Source: Streptomyces kurssanovii (GTDB lineage: Bacteria; Actinomycetota; Actinomycetes; Streptomycetales; Streptomycetaceae). From it: a DNA stretch of 64,000 nt. This document shows positions 1-7,729 of the stretch, piece by piece. The notes beneath the pieces are model-generated. The model was not told where the DNA came from. It ran no database searches and saw only the letters and a list, made by a program, of their open reading frames with translations. The DNA lies in assembly GCF_014649695.1 (NCBI RefSeq), contig NZ_BMTN01000003.1, positions 1 to 64,000 of the forward strand. Reading direction: 5' to 3'. The position numbers were made by a program, and so were the translations under genes. The first letter of the stretch is position 1; every line of letters starts with the position of its first letter.

Positions 1-36
1 GGGGTTGCCGGCTGGTAGTTCGGACATCTTCATAGA

Positions 37-155
37 GTTTCGGTGGTCATTGCGTTAGGGAAACGCCCGGTTACATTCCGAACCCGGAAGCTAAGCCTTT
101 CAGCGCCGATGGTACTGCAGGGGGGACCCTGTGGGAGAGTAGGACGCCGCCGAAC
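37..155 (+). rRNA. rrf: 5S ribosomal RNA
   Basis: This is the 5S rRNA of the large ribosomal subunit and the last gene of an rRNA operon entering from the left; positions 1-36 are the end of the 23S-5S spacer. The Streptomyces 5S sequence is recognisable: the 5' GTTTCGGTGG pairs with the 3' CCGCCGAAC, and the internal stretch around GGTTACATTCCGAACCCGG is the conserved loop B/C region. The length of about 119 nt fits. Ends were set by helix I pairing and may be off by one or two bases. Confidence 0.96.
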
Positions 156-165
156 AATCATTGTG

Positions 166-197
166 GGAAAGCCCCGCACCTCTGGTGCGGGGCTTTC
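166..197 (+). terminator. rRNA operon terminator
   Basis: A perfect stem GCCCCGCACC / GGTGCGGGGC with a TCT loop, flanked by AAA before and TTT after, lies 11 bases past the 5S rRNA. The flanking A and T runs extend the pairing and make it usable from both strands, so it may also end the DUF58 operon arriving from the right. Positions 198-294 show no gene. Confidence 0.9.
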
Positions 198-294
198 CTG
201 CGTTCAGGGGTCGATTAGGGTCGGCCGCATGCGCTATGACTCGACGTTTCCGGGGCAAGCCATAACGCATCCGACGGACCAAGGGCCCGCCGGT

Positions 295-1605
295 TCAGAG
301 GCGGCCGGCTGCTTTGAGAGCGAGATAGGCATCGGCGAGGGCGGGGGCGATCTTCTCCGGTGTCGCGTCCACAACGGTGACGCCGTGGCGCTGCAACTGT
401 TCCGCCGCCCGGTTCCGCTGGGCCTGGGCCTGGGTCGCCGCCGCGGCGTCGTAGACGCCCTCGACCGAGCCGCGCGTCGCCTTCATACGTTCGATGTGAG
501 GATCCGCCACAGAGGCCACCAGGACGGTGTGGCGCTGCGTGAGCTGCGGGAGGACAGGGAGCAGGCCTTCTTCGACGGGAGCGGCGTCGAGGCTCGTCAG
601 AAGCACGATGAGGGACCGGCGGGGAGCGTTCGTGAGCGCAGCGGCGCTGAGGCCGCGGGCGTCTGTCTCGACGAGTTCCGGCTCCAGGAGAGCGAACGCG
701 TTGACCATGGCCGGAAGAACGTCACCTGCGGACCGTCCGACGACCTGGGCGCGGATGCGGCGGTCGTACGCCAGCAGGCCGACCCGGTCACCGGCGCGTG
801 ACGCCAGCGCACCCAGCAGGAGCGCGGCATCCATCGCGGCGTCCAGCCGGGGGACATCCCCCACGCGTCCCGCCGAGGTCCGTCCCGTATCGAGAACGAT
901 GAGGATGTGCCGGTCACGTTCCGGGCGCCAAGTGCGTACGGCGACGGTGGTCCGACGGGCGGTGGCCCGCCAGTCGATGGATCGGGTGTCGTCCCCGGGC
1001 ACGTAGTCGCGAAGACTGTCGAACTCCGTTCCCTGGCCCCTGATCAACACGCTGGTCCGGCCGTCGAGTTCGCGCAGTCGCGCGAGGCGGGACGGCAGAT
1101 GCTTGCGGCTCGTGAACGGCGGGAGGACGCGGAGCGTCCAAGGGACCTTGTGACTGCCCTGCCGGGCGGCCAGGCCCAGCGGCCCGTAAGAGCGGACCGT
1201 GATGCGCTCCGGCCGGTGGTCGCCCCGTCGTGTGGGCCGCAGGACCGTGGTGAGGCGACGGCGCTCGCCGGCCGGGGCGGTCACTTTGTGGCGTGAGGCG
1301 GCCTGCTCGGCACCCGGCAGCCAGCTGCTCGGCGGCCAGGCATCGCGAACGTCGGCCCGCAGAGGCCGGCCCGAGGGGTTGGTGACCATCAGGTCGACCT
1401 TCGCGGCGTCACCGAGTCGAACTGATGTATCACCACTTCGGGTGAACCGGAGCGTTCGCACTGGCGCGGCGAGGGCGTAGTCGCACAGGATTGCGAGTGA
1501 GAGGGGCGCGTTGACAGCGAGCATCCCGGTCCAGCTCGGAGCGAGGATGCCTACGGGGAGTGAGCCGAGCGCGGCCAGGAGTGCGGTTCGTCCGGTGAGG
1601 GCCAT
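295..1605 (-). CDS. DUF58 domain protein
   Basis: A 436-residue membrane-anchored protein of the DUF58 family. Two hydrophobic segments (about residues 8-26 and 28-46) precede a soluble part. The family hallmark GTEFDSLRDYVPGDD is at about residues 192-206, followed by DWRATAR. A stretch ILIVLDTG near 234-241 resembles the first strand of a von Willebrand A-like fold, which is usual downstream of the DUF58 motif. It is the last gene of an operon whose previous gene, the MoxR ATPase, ends 7 bases before; the ribosome site GAGG overlaps that stop region. MoxR-DUF58 pairs are widespread and thought to act in assembly or chaperoning of envelope complexes; the exact role is unknown. Confidence 0.9.
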   Translation of the reverse strand: MALTGRTALLAALGSLPVGILAPSWTGMLAVNAPLSLAILCDYALAAPVRTLRFTRSGDTSVRLGDAAKVDLMVTNPSGRPLRADVRDAWPPSSWLPGAEQAASRHKVTAPAGERRRLTTVLRPTRRGDHRPERITVRSYGPLGLAARQGSHKVPWTLRVLPPFTSRKHLPSRLARLRELDGRTSVLIRGQGTEFDSLRDYVPGDDTRSIDWRATARRTTVAVRTWRPERDRHILIVLDTGRTSAGRVGDVPRLDAAMDAALLLGALASRAGDRVGLLAYDRRIRAQVVGRSAGDVLPAMVNAFALLEPELVETDARGLSAAALTNAPRRSLIVLLTSLDAAPVEEGLLPVLPQLTQRHTVLVASVADPHIERMKATRGSVEGVYDAAAATQAQAQRNRAAEQLQRHGVTVVDATPEKIAPALADAYLALKAAGRL

Positions 1606-1612
1606 CGGTGCC

Positions 1613-2596
1613 TCAGCGCGGTACGGGGACGTGGGCGAGGATCGCGGTGATGACGGAGTCGGCGGTGACTCCCTCCATCTCCGCCTCGGGCCGGAGCTGG
1701 AGCCGGTGCCGAAGGGTGGGCAGGGCGAGGGCCTTCACATCGTCCGGGATGACGTAGTCGCGCCCGGTGAGCCAGGCCCAGGCGCGGGCGGTGGACAGCA
1801 GCGCGGTTGCGCCTCGGGGGGAGGCGCCCAGGGTGAGTGAGGGGGATTCGCGGGTGGCACGACAGATATCGACGACGTAGGCGGCGATCTCGGCGGAGAC
1901 GGAGGTCTTGGCCACGGCGAGCCGGGCCGCTTCAAGTTCCGCAGGGCCGGCGACGGGACGCACCCCCGCCGCTTCGAGGTCGCGGGGGTTGAAGCCCTCC
2001 GCGTGCCGGGTCAGGACATTGATCTCGTCCTCGCGGGACGGAAGGGGGACCGTCAGTTTGAGGAGGAAGCGGTCCAGCTGTGCCTCAGGAAGGGGGTAAG
2101 TGCCCTCGTACTCGACGGGGTTCTGCGTAGCGGCGACGAGGAAGGGATCGGGCAGCAGCCGAGGGGTGCCGTCGACCGTCACCTGTCGCTCCTCCATCGC
2201 TTCGAGGAGCGACGACTGGGTCTTGGGCGGCGTCCGGTTGATCTCGTCGGCGAGAAGGAGGTTCGTGAAGACCGGCCCGGGCTGGAAAGAGAACTCGGAC
2301 GTGTGGCTGTCGTAGACGAGCGACCCGGTGACATCGCTGGGCATGAGGTCGGGGGTGAACTGGACGCGCTTCGTGTCGAGCTCGAGCGATGCGGCCAGGG
2401 CACGTACCAGGAGGGTCTTGGCGACGCCCGGCACTCCCTCGAGAAGGACGTGACCGCGGCAGAGCAGAGCCACGACGAGACCGGTGACAGCGGGGTCCTG
2501 GCCGACCACGGCCTTGGCGATCTCGGTGCGCAGGGCCTCCAGGGAGGCGCGGGCGCGGTCCGAGCTCTCGGCTGTCTCGGGGGTCGGGGCGCTCAT
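1613..2596 (-). CDS. MoxR-family AAA+ ATPase
   Basis: A 327-residue AAA+ ATPase of the MoxR group, cytosolic. Walker A is GVPGVAKT (about residues 54-61) and Walker B LLLADEIN (113-120); the sensor-1 stretch around PFLVAATQNP and the conserved YPLPEAQLDRF are both present. Length is normal for MoxR proteins. The start ATG overlaps the stop of the DUF4350 gene (ATGA), and the DUF58 gene follows after 7 bases, so these are probably translationally coupled. MoxR proteins are believed to act as chaperones for partner proteins with VWA or DUF58 domains. The substrate here is unknown. Confidence 0.93.
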   Translation of the reverse strand: MSAPTPETAESSDRARASLEALRTEIAKAVVGQDPAVTGLVVALLCRGHVLLEGVPGVAKTLLVRALAASLELDTKRVQFTPDLMPSDVTGSLVYDSHTSEFSFQPGPVFTNLLLADEINRTPPKTQSSLLEAMEERQVTVDGTPRLLPDPFLVAATQNPVEYEGTYPLPEAQLDRFLLKLTVPLPSREDEINVLTRHAEGFNPRDLEAAGVRPVAGPAELEAARLAVAKTSVSAEIAAYVVDICRATRESPSLTLGASPRGATALLSTARAWAWLTGRDYVIPDDVKALALPTLRHRLQLRPEAEMEGVTADSVITAILAHVPVPR

Positions 2597-3819
2597 GAGG
2601 TGCGTACCTCTCTTTCGAGGGCGTCGAGTTGGTCTGCGAGTCGTACGAGTGCGGCGTCGTCGGCCGGGGGAGCGCCGAAGAGCAGTACACGGAGGTCGTG
2701 CTCACCATGGGGAAGGTGCGCCGAGACCGCGGGAAGCAGGGCTTCGGGCGAGTGGGTGTCGGCGGCGGAGACACCGAGAAGGGGTGCAAGGCGGGTTCTT
2801 GTGGCGGAACGGAGCGAGGCGGCGGCTCGGTCGCGCGCGTTCACCTTGCGGTAGAGGCGGGAGCGGCCCTCGGTGGTCTCCGACGCGCGGATGGCGACCG
2901 GCAGTTGTTCGGTCACCAGGGGGCCGAGCCGGCGGGCACGCCAGACGGCCGCCAGGACGGCCGCCACGAGGAGTTGCAGCGTGCCCCAGAGCCAGCCGCC
3001 GGGGATCAGGTCGAAGAACGTGTCCTCGCCGTCCGTGTCGCCGCTGCCCTGGTCGTCGCGGTCTCCGTCGGCGGGGTTCGCCGCGGAGGGGTCGTCGAGA
3101 GAAGGGATGTACCAGACCAGTTCGGGACGGGACCCGAGTAGTTGCAGGGCGAGGGAGGCATTGCCGTGCTTGTCGAGACGATCGTTGTAGAGGATGTCCG
3201 GAGCGCCGAGGAGGACGGTGTCGCCGTCGTTCGGCGTGTCGAGCCGCACGAGGGAGGGAAGGCCGTCGCTCGGGTAGCAACTGTCGGCGCCGGGCGCCTC
3301 CGTCGAGTAGCGCTCACCGCCGAGATCGGCGCTGCCCGCGCGCCGGGCGGCGGGGAGGTCGCACCGTGGGCTGCGCTGGGACACTTCGGTCCGGGTTTCG
3401 ATGTCGACGTCCGGTGCGAGTGTGCCGACGGAGGCGAAACCGGGAGCGATCAACAGCGTTCGTCCGCCGGCGGAGGCGGTCGCGGACCGGAAGTCATCCT
3501 GCTGAGTGGCCGTCAGCATGTCGGGCTCGGTGACGAGGACGGTGGTGTCGGCGCCGGCAGCGGCGGTGGCGTCCGCGAGGGTCGTGACCACCCTGGTGGT
3601 GACGCCCCGGTCCTTGAGGAGTTCGGCGACAGCGCGGCTGCCGTTCTGGTCCGCGGACCGTGGGTCGAGGCGGCCGTGGTGATCACCCGACCGCAGTGCC
3701 GCCATGGCGATGCCGCCCACGACGAGGAGCATGACCGCGAGGAGCAGGCCGCGGACGCGGCGCCAGACCTGGCGGGTGGAGGGCGACATGGACGTGGTGC
3801 TGCCCTTGGGGCCGGTCAT
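2593..3819 (-). CDS. DUF4350 membrane protein
   Basis: A 408-residue protein. A transmembrane segment at about residues 24-43 is followed by a soluble region beginning RSGDHHGRLDPRSADQNG, which resembles the DUF4350 domain (about 47-120: helix-strand units and the motif VLVTEPD). A second transmembrane segment lies at about 274-293. The C-terminal 115 residues are charged and probably cytosolic. The middle part has an acidic linker (DGDRDDQGSGDTDGED). Both ends overlap neighbours by ATGA, so it is coupled with the DUF4129 gene upstream and the MoxR ATPase downstream. In Streptomyces this set is conserved; the function is not known. The longer upstream reading in this frame runs through the DUF4129 gene and was not used. 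Confidence 0.85.
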   Translation of the reverse strand: MTGPKGSTTSMSPSTRQVWRRVRGLLLAVMLLVVGGIAMAALRSGDHHGRLDPRSADQNGSRAVAELLKDRGVTTRVVTTLADATAAAGADTTVLVTEPDMLTATQQDDFRSATASAGGRTLLIAPGFASVGTLAPDVDIETRTEVSQRSPRCDLPAARRAGSADLGGERYSTEAPGADSCYPSDGLPSLVRLDTPNDGDTVLLGAPDILYNDRLDKHGNASLALQLLGSRPELVWYIPSLDDPSAANPADGDRDDQGSGDTDGEDTFFDLIPGGWLWGTLQLLVAAVLAAVWRARRLGPLVTEQLPVAIRASETTEGRSRLYRKVNARDRAAASLRSATRTRLAPLLGVSAADTHSPEALLPAVSAHLPHGEHDLRVLLFGAPPADDAALVRLADQLDALEREVRTS

Positions 3820-4529
3820 TCGGCGGCTCCCTCGGCAGATGGGGCCGACAGGGGCTTGGTGCTTTCCAGGGCGAGGTCCAGGTCCCGGAGCCGTTCGTAC
3901 GCCTGCCGGTCGGCGGTGCGACCGCCGTACGTGACGTCGTCGAAGACACGGGCCGCGGCGCGCAGTTCGTCGGCGTGCTGGGGGAGCGGGCGCCCCGCCT
4001 CCGCGGCGGCCTCGTCGGCGGTACGGCCAGGCCTGGCGTCCAGGACAGTGCGTTCCTCCAGGGAGCGGACGATGGCGCGCATCCGCTCCTGCACGGCCTG
4101 GTTCCACCGCTCGGCGGCGGCGTGCTTGTCCGCCGCGGTGCGGTGCGCGGACGCGCTGCGCGGGCCGTCCTCGAAGAGGGAGTCCGAAGTACGCACCGTG
4201 CGCTGGGGCTTACCGAGCCGCCACCACAGGGCGGCGGCGAGGGCGACGACGACGAGAATGACGGCGATCAGGCCGATCAGGCCGCCGGGCGTACCGCTCG
4301 AAGCGGCGCCGAAGAGACTGTCGACCCACTCCCAGAAGCGGTCGAGGGCGCGCTCGAGAAGGTTCGGGTCGTTCTCGTGGTACATCGGCCTGGACAGCTC
4401 CCGCTCCGCCGCCTCGCGGGCGGGCTCGCGTGGAGTGTCCACCGGTACGTCGTCACTCGCGCCGACCAGCAGTGCCGCCGTCGCGCCCCCCGTGCCCAAC
4501 ACCGCATCAGCCCCCGGTGGTGCGGTCAC
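3816..4529 (-). CDS. DUF4129 domain protein
   Basis: A protein of about 237 residues with one transmembrane segment (about 83-104, ending LWWRLG). The C-terminal cytosolic part carries the DUF4129-type helices (ERWNQAVQERMRAIVRSLEER and RVFDDVTYGGR). The GTG start at 4529 gives an N terminus VTAPPG that resembles the usual Streptomyces form, and overlaps the upstream gene by 23 bases; an in-frame ATG at 4568 is possible but lies deeper in that gene. DUF4129 domains often sit at the C terminus of transglutaminase-like proteins; here the domain stands alone with a membrane anchor. It is probably part of the MoxR-DUF58 membrane complex, which is inference from gene order. Confidence 0.8.
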   Translation of the reverse strand: MTAPPGADAVLGTGGATAALLVGASDDVPVDTPREPAREAAERELSRPMYHENDPNLLERALDRFWEWVDSLFGAASSGTPGGLIGLIAVILVVVALAAALWWRLGKPQRTVRTSDSLFEDGPRSASAHRTAADKHAAAERWNQAVQERMRAIVRSLEERTVLDARPGRTADEAAAEAGRPLPQHADELRAAARVFDDVTYGGRTADRQAYERLRDLDLALESTKPLSAPSAEGAAE

Positions 4530-5706
4530 CCGGAGGGGCCGACCCGTAGCCGGAGACGCCGGCCGCACGCGCGAGTTCGAGGTCGAGCGCTTCGCGGCGG
4601 ATGCGCTGGTCCACGTAGAGAAGCACCGTGACGCCGGCGGAGATCGGGTAGGTGATCGACGAGGCGATCACGGATCCGATGCCCGTGATGATCAGGAAGG
4701 GCCAGCCGAAGTCGGGGCCGGATCCGGTGAACAGATCACCGATTCCTGCGCCGTCGACCGCGAAGCCGATGATCGTGAACGGGATGGCGATGACCATGCT
4801 CACGACGAAGACCAGCAGCAGGGTCAGCAGCGTGATCCCGAAGACGCGCCACCAGGCGCCCTGCACGAGCTTTGCGGAGCGGCGCAGCGACGTGATGACG
4901 CCTTGACGTTCCAGCACGAGGGCGGGGGAGGCGAGGGCGAAGCGGACCATCAGCCAGATGATGACGGTGATGGCGGCGAGACCGCCGACCACGGAGAGGA
5001 GTACACCCGCGCCGCCGATCAGCATCCCCGGCAGTACGCCGACGGTCATGATCACGGCGCTGCCCAGCGGCAGCAGCAGGGTGAGGCCCAGGAGGTGGGG
5101 GATTCGCGGCCGGGCCTCGCGCCAGGCCTCGGCGAGCGTGATCGGGCGCCCGAGCACCGAGCGGCTGATCACCACGGTGAGCAGTGCGGTGGTCAGCAGG
5201 GTGCCGATCAAGGTGATCAGCAGGGCTGGGCCGAGGGCCACCAGGCTCGACTGCAGCGACTCGACGGACTGCTCCAGGGCTTCCTCGGGCGTCGCGTCGG
5301 GATTGATCTCGGGAGGCGCCGGAAGCAGGTATCGCTCCACGAGGATGCTGCAGATCTGGGAGATGACGGAGACCGTGATCGTCACGCTCAGGACCGTGCG
5401 CCAGTGTGCGCGCAGCGTCGACACCGCGCCGTCGAGGATTTCACCGACGCCGAGAGGACGGAGCGGGATGACACCCGGTTTGGCTGCGGCGGGGGGCCTG
5501 CCGCCGCCCCAGCGCGGCGGGGGCGGTCCGGGGACCTGGCCGGGGCCGGTGGGCGCGGACCACTGTCCGGGAGGGGGCTGCTCCTTGGACCACTTCGAGG
5601 CAGGACCGCTTCCGTCCGCGGGCGGCGAGGGCTGCGGTACGCCGGGGCCGTTCTGCCCTTCGGAAGGAGCCGATCCGGGCGATGCCCAACCCGGAGTGTC
5701 GTTCAC
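4507..5706 (-). CDS. multi-pass membrane protein, glycerophosphoryl diester phosphodiesterase membrane-domain type
   Basis: A 399-residue integral membrane protein. The first 75 or so residues are rich in Pro, Gly and Ser. Then follows a conserved start of the membrane domain (KPGVIPLRPLGVGEILDGA) and about six hydrophobic segments. The sequence resembles the membrane region found N-terminal to some glycerophosphoryl diester phosphodiesterases, but no GDPD catalytic domain is present. The GTG start at 5706 was chosen because GAGGTGG lies 8 bases before it; ATG 5721 is an alternative. It is the first gene of the minus-strand operon, divergent from mtnA across a 182-base gap that must hold both promoters. 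Role unknown. Confidence 0.82.
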   Translation of the reverse strand: MNDTPGWASPGSAPSEGQNGPGVPQPSPPADGSGPASKWSKEQPPPGQWSAPTGPGQVPGPPPPRWGGGRPPAAAKPGVIPLRPLGVGEILDGAVSTLRAHWRTVLSVTITVSVISQICSILVERYLLPAPPEINPDATPEEALEQSVESLQSSLVALGPALLITLIGTLLTTALLTVVISRSVLGRPITLAEAWREARPRIPHLLGLTLLLPLGSAVIMTVGVLPGMLIGGAGVLLSVVGGLAAITVIIWLMVRFALASPALVLERQGVITSLRRSAKLVQGAWWRVFGITLLTLLLVFVVSMVIAIPFTIIGFAVDGAGIGDLFTGSGPDFGWPFLIITGIGSVIASSITYPISAGVTVLLYVDQRIRREALDLELARAAGVSGYGSAPPGDRTTGG

Positions 5707-5888
5707 GGTCGTCCACCTCATGGATCGTTCACGGGGCCGGCCCGTCGAGCCGGCGCGTTCACAGTGTCCTTCCGCCATTCCGGGCGGCCGGTTGGCTGCC
5801 ATCGTGCCACGCGCGGGCGGTCGGCGGACCGGAGCCCGGGTCACCTTCGTGCCTTCATTGTCGGAGCGGCACCGGGCAGACTGGGCGG

Positions 5889-7034
5889 ATGGCTGATCAG
5901 TACGTACAAAACCCAGTGGGTGCCGAACCGTCGAAGCTTCCTGTGCTGCGGTGGGACGAGCCGCCCGAAGGGCCCGTACTGGTGCTTCTCGATCAGACCC
6001 GGCTCCCCGCCGAGGAGGTCGAGCTGGTCTGCACCGACGTTGCCGTCCTGGTGCGGGCGATCCGTACGCTCGCCGTTCGCGGGGCGCCGCTCCTCGGCAT
6101 CGCCGGTGCGTACGGAGTGGCGCTCGCGGCGCTGCGGGGCTTCGACGTGGACGAGGCCGCGGAGCTGCTGGAGACCGCGCGGCCCACCGCGGTGAACCTC
6201 GGGTACGGGGTACGGCTGGCGACGTCCGCCTACCGGACCGCCGTCGAGCGTGGTGCCGACAGCGAAGAGGCGGCCCGCGCGGCGCTCGCGGCGGCCGAGG
6301 AACTGCACCGCCGTGACGCGGAGGCGAGCCGGTCGATGGCCGGGCACGGTCTGGCGCTGCTGGAGGAGCTGCTCCCGGGCGGGGGTCACCGGATCCTGAC
6401 GCACTGCAACACCGGCGCACTGGTGTCCGGTGGTGAGGGAACGGCGTTCGCCGTCGCGCTGTCGGCGCACCGGGCGGGCCGGCTCCAGCGGCTGTGGGTG
6501 GACGAGACACGGCCGCTGCTGCAGGGCTCCCGGCTCACCGCCTACGAGGCGGCTCGCAACGGACTGCCCTACACGCTGCTCACGGACAACGCCGCGGGCT
6601 CCCTGTTCGCGGCCGGGGAGGTGGACGCGGTACTGATCGGGGCGGACCGGATCGCCGCGGACGGCTCGGTGGCGAACAAGGTCGGGAGCTATCCCCTGGC
6701 CGTCCTCGCCAAGTACCACCATGTGCCGTTCATCGTGGTCGCCCCCACGACGACGATCGACCTGGCGACACCGGACGGCTCGGCGATCGAGGTGGAACAG
6801 CGGCCGACGCAGGAGGTGACGGAGGTAACATCCCCGCAGTCCGCAGTGGCCGGCGCCGGAAGCGGCGGGCAGACAGTGGCCCCCCTGGGAACCCAGGCGT
6901 ACAACCCCGCATTCGATGTCACGCCGCCGGATCTGGTGACGGCGATCGTCACCGAGGAGGGGGTGTTGTCGCCGGTCACCGTGGGCGGCGTAGCGGAGCT
7001 GTGTGCCAGGTCACGCCAGGTAACGATTAGCTAA
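5889..7034 (+). CDS. mtnA: S-methyl-5-thioribose-1-phosphate isomerase
   Basis: This 381-residue enzyme converts 5-methylthioribose 1-phosphate to 5-methylthioribulose 1-phosphate in the methionine salvage pathway (cytosol). Family signatures are clear: RGAPLLGIAGAYG (about 64-76), the catalytic cysteine in LTHCNTG (Cys173) and the catalytic aspartate in IGADRIAADGSVANK (Asp253). Near residues 312-330 a short Ser/Ala/Gly-rich insert (about 15 residues) interrupts the otherwise normal C-terminal region before YNPAFDVTPPDL. No other methionine-salvage gene is adjacent; the gene instead ends 4 bases before mtrA, so the mtrA promoter probably lies inside it. Confidence 0.95.
   Translation: MADQYVQNPVGAEPSKLPVLRWDEPPEGPVLVLLDQTRLPAEEVELVCTDVAVLVRAIRTLAVRGAPLLGIAGAYGVALAALRGFDVDEAAELLETARPTAVNLGYGVRLATSAYRTAVERGADSEEAARAALAAAEELHRRDAEASRSMAGHGLALLEELLPGGGHRILTHCNTGALVSGGEGTAFAVALSAHRAGRLQRLWVDETRPLLQGSRLTAYEAARNGLPYTLLTDNAAGSLFAAGEVDAVLIGADRIAADGSVANKVGSYPLAVLAKYHHVPFIVVAPTTTIDLATPDGSAIEVEQRPTQEVTEVTSPQSAVAGAGSGGQTVAPLGTQAYNPAFDVTPPDLVTAIVTEEGVLSPVTVGGVAELCARSRQVTIS
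7010..7025 (+). promoter_or_regulatory. candidate MtrA binding site before mtrA
   Basis: A direct repeat GTCACG-CCAG-GTAACG lies at the 3' end of mtnA, 14 bases before the mtrA start. GTAACG/GTCACG-type repeats with 4-5 base spacing resemble the published recognition sequence of MtrA. An autoregulatory site is therefore plausible, but it is a short match found by eye. Confidence 0.4.
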
Positions 7035-7038
7035 TGGG

Positions 7039-7728
7039 ATGATGTCGTTTATGAAGGGACGAGTCCTTGTCGTCGACGACGACACCGCACTGGCCGAGAT
7101 GCTCGGCATTGTGCTGCGTGGTGAAGGTTTCGAGCCGTCGTTCGTAGCGGACGGTGACAAGGCACTTGCCGCTTTCAGGGAAGCCAAGCCGGATCTGGTG
7201 CTGCTCGACCTCATGCTGCCCGGAAGGGACGGCATCGAGGTGTGCAGGCTGATCCGGGCCGAGTCGGGTGTTCCGATCGTGATGCTCACCGCCAAGAGCG
7301 ACACCGTCGATGTCGTGGTCGGGCTCGAGTCCGGGGCCGACGACTACATCGTCAAGCCGTTCAAGCCGAAGGAGCTGGTGGCCCGGATCCGGGCCCGGCT
7401 GCGCAGGTCGGAGGAGCCCGCCCCGGAGCAGCTGACGATCGGTGACCTGGTCATCGACGTCGCCGGTCACTCCGTGAAGCGGGACGGGCAGTCGATAGCG
7501 CTGACCCCGCTGGAGTTCGACCTGCTGGTCGCGCTCGCGCGCAAGCCCTGGCAGGTGTTCACCCGAGAGGTGCTGCTGGAGCAGGTGTGGGGTTATCGCC
7601 ACGCCGCCGACACGCGGCTGGTGAACGTGCATGTGCAGCGGCTGCGCTCCAAGGTCGAGAAGGACCCGGAGCGGCCGGAGATCGTGGTGACCGTCCGTGG
7701 TGTCGGTTACAAGGCCGGGCCGAGCTGA
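7039..7728 (+). CDS. mtrA: response regulator MtrA (OmpR family)
   Basis: A 229-residue OmpR-type DNA-binding response regulator. The receiver domain has the acidic pocket VVDDD (Asp13-15), the phosphorylation site Asp57 in LVLLDLMLPGRDG and Lys106 in VKPFKP. The winged-helix effector domain (about 130-229) contains LTPLEFDLLVALARKPWQVF and the recognition region TRLVNVHVQRLRSKVE. It pairs with the histidine kinase MtrB directly downstream (gap of 1 base) and lipoprotein LpqB. In Actinobacteria MtrAB controls cell-wall remodelling, and in Streptomyces also development and antibiotic genes. Starts at 7039, 7042 and 7051 are possible; 7039 keeps the common MMSFMKGR form. Confidence 0.97.
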   Translation: MMSFMKGRVLVVDDDTALAEMLGIVLRGEGFEPSFVADGDKALAAFREAKPDLVLLDLMLPGRDGIEVCRLIRAESGVPIVMLTAKSDTVDVVVGLESGADDYIVKPFKPKELVARIRARLRRSEEPAPEQLTIGDLVIDVAGHSVKRDGQSIALTPLEFDLLVALARKPWQVFTREVLLEQVWGYRHAADTRLVNVHVQRLRSKVEKDPERPEIVVTVRGVGYKAGPS

Positions 7729-7729
7729 C

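Noticed and set aside
3142-6195. A 1017-codon plus-strand frame across the minus-strand DUF operon.
   Set aside because: Low-complexity Arg/Gly/Ala-rich shadow crossing several real genes with overlapping starts and stops.
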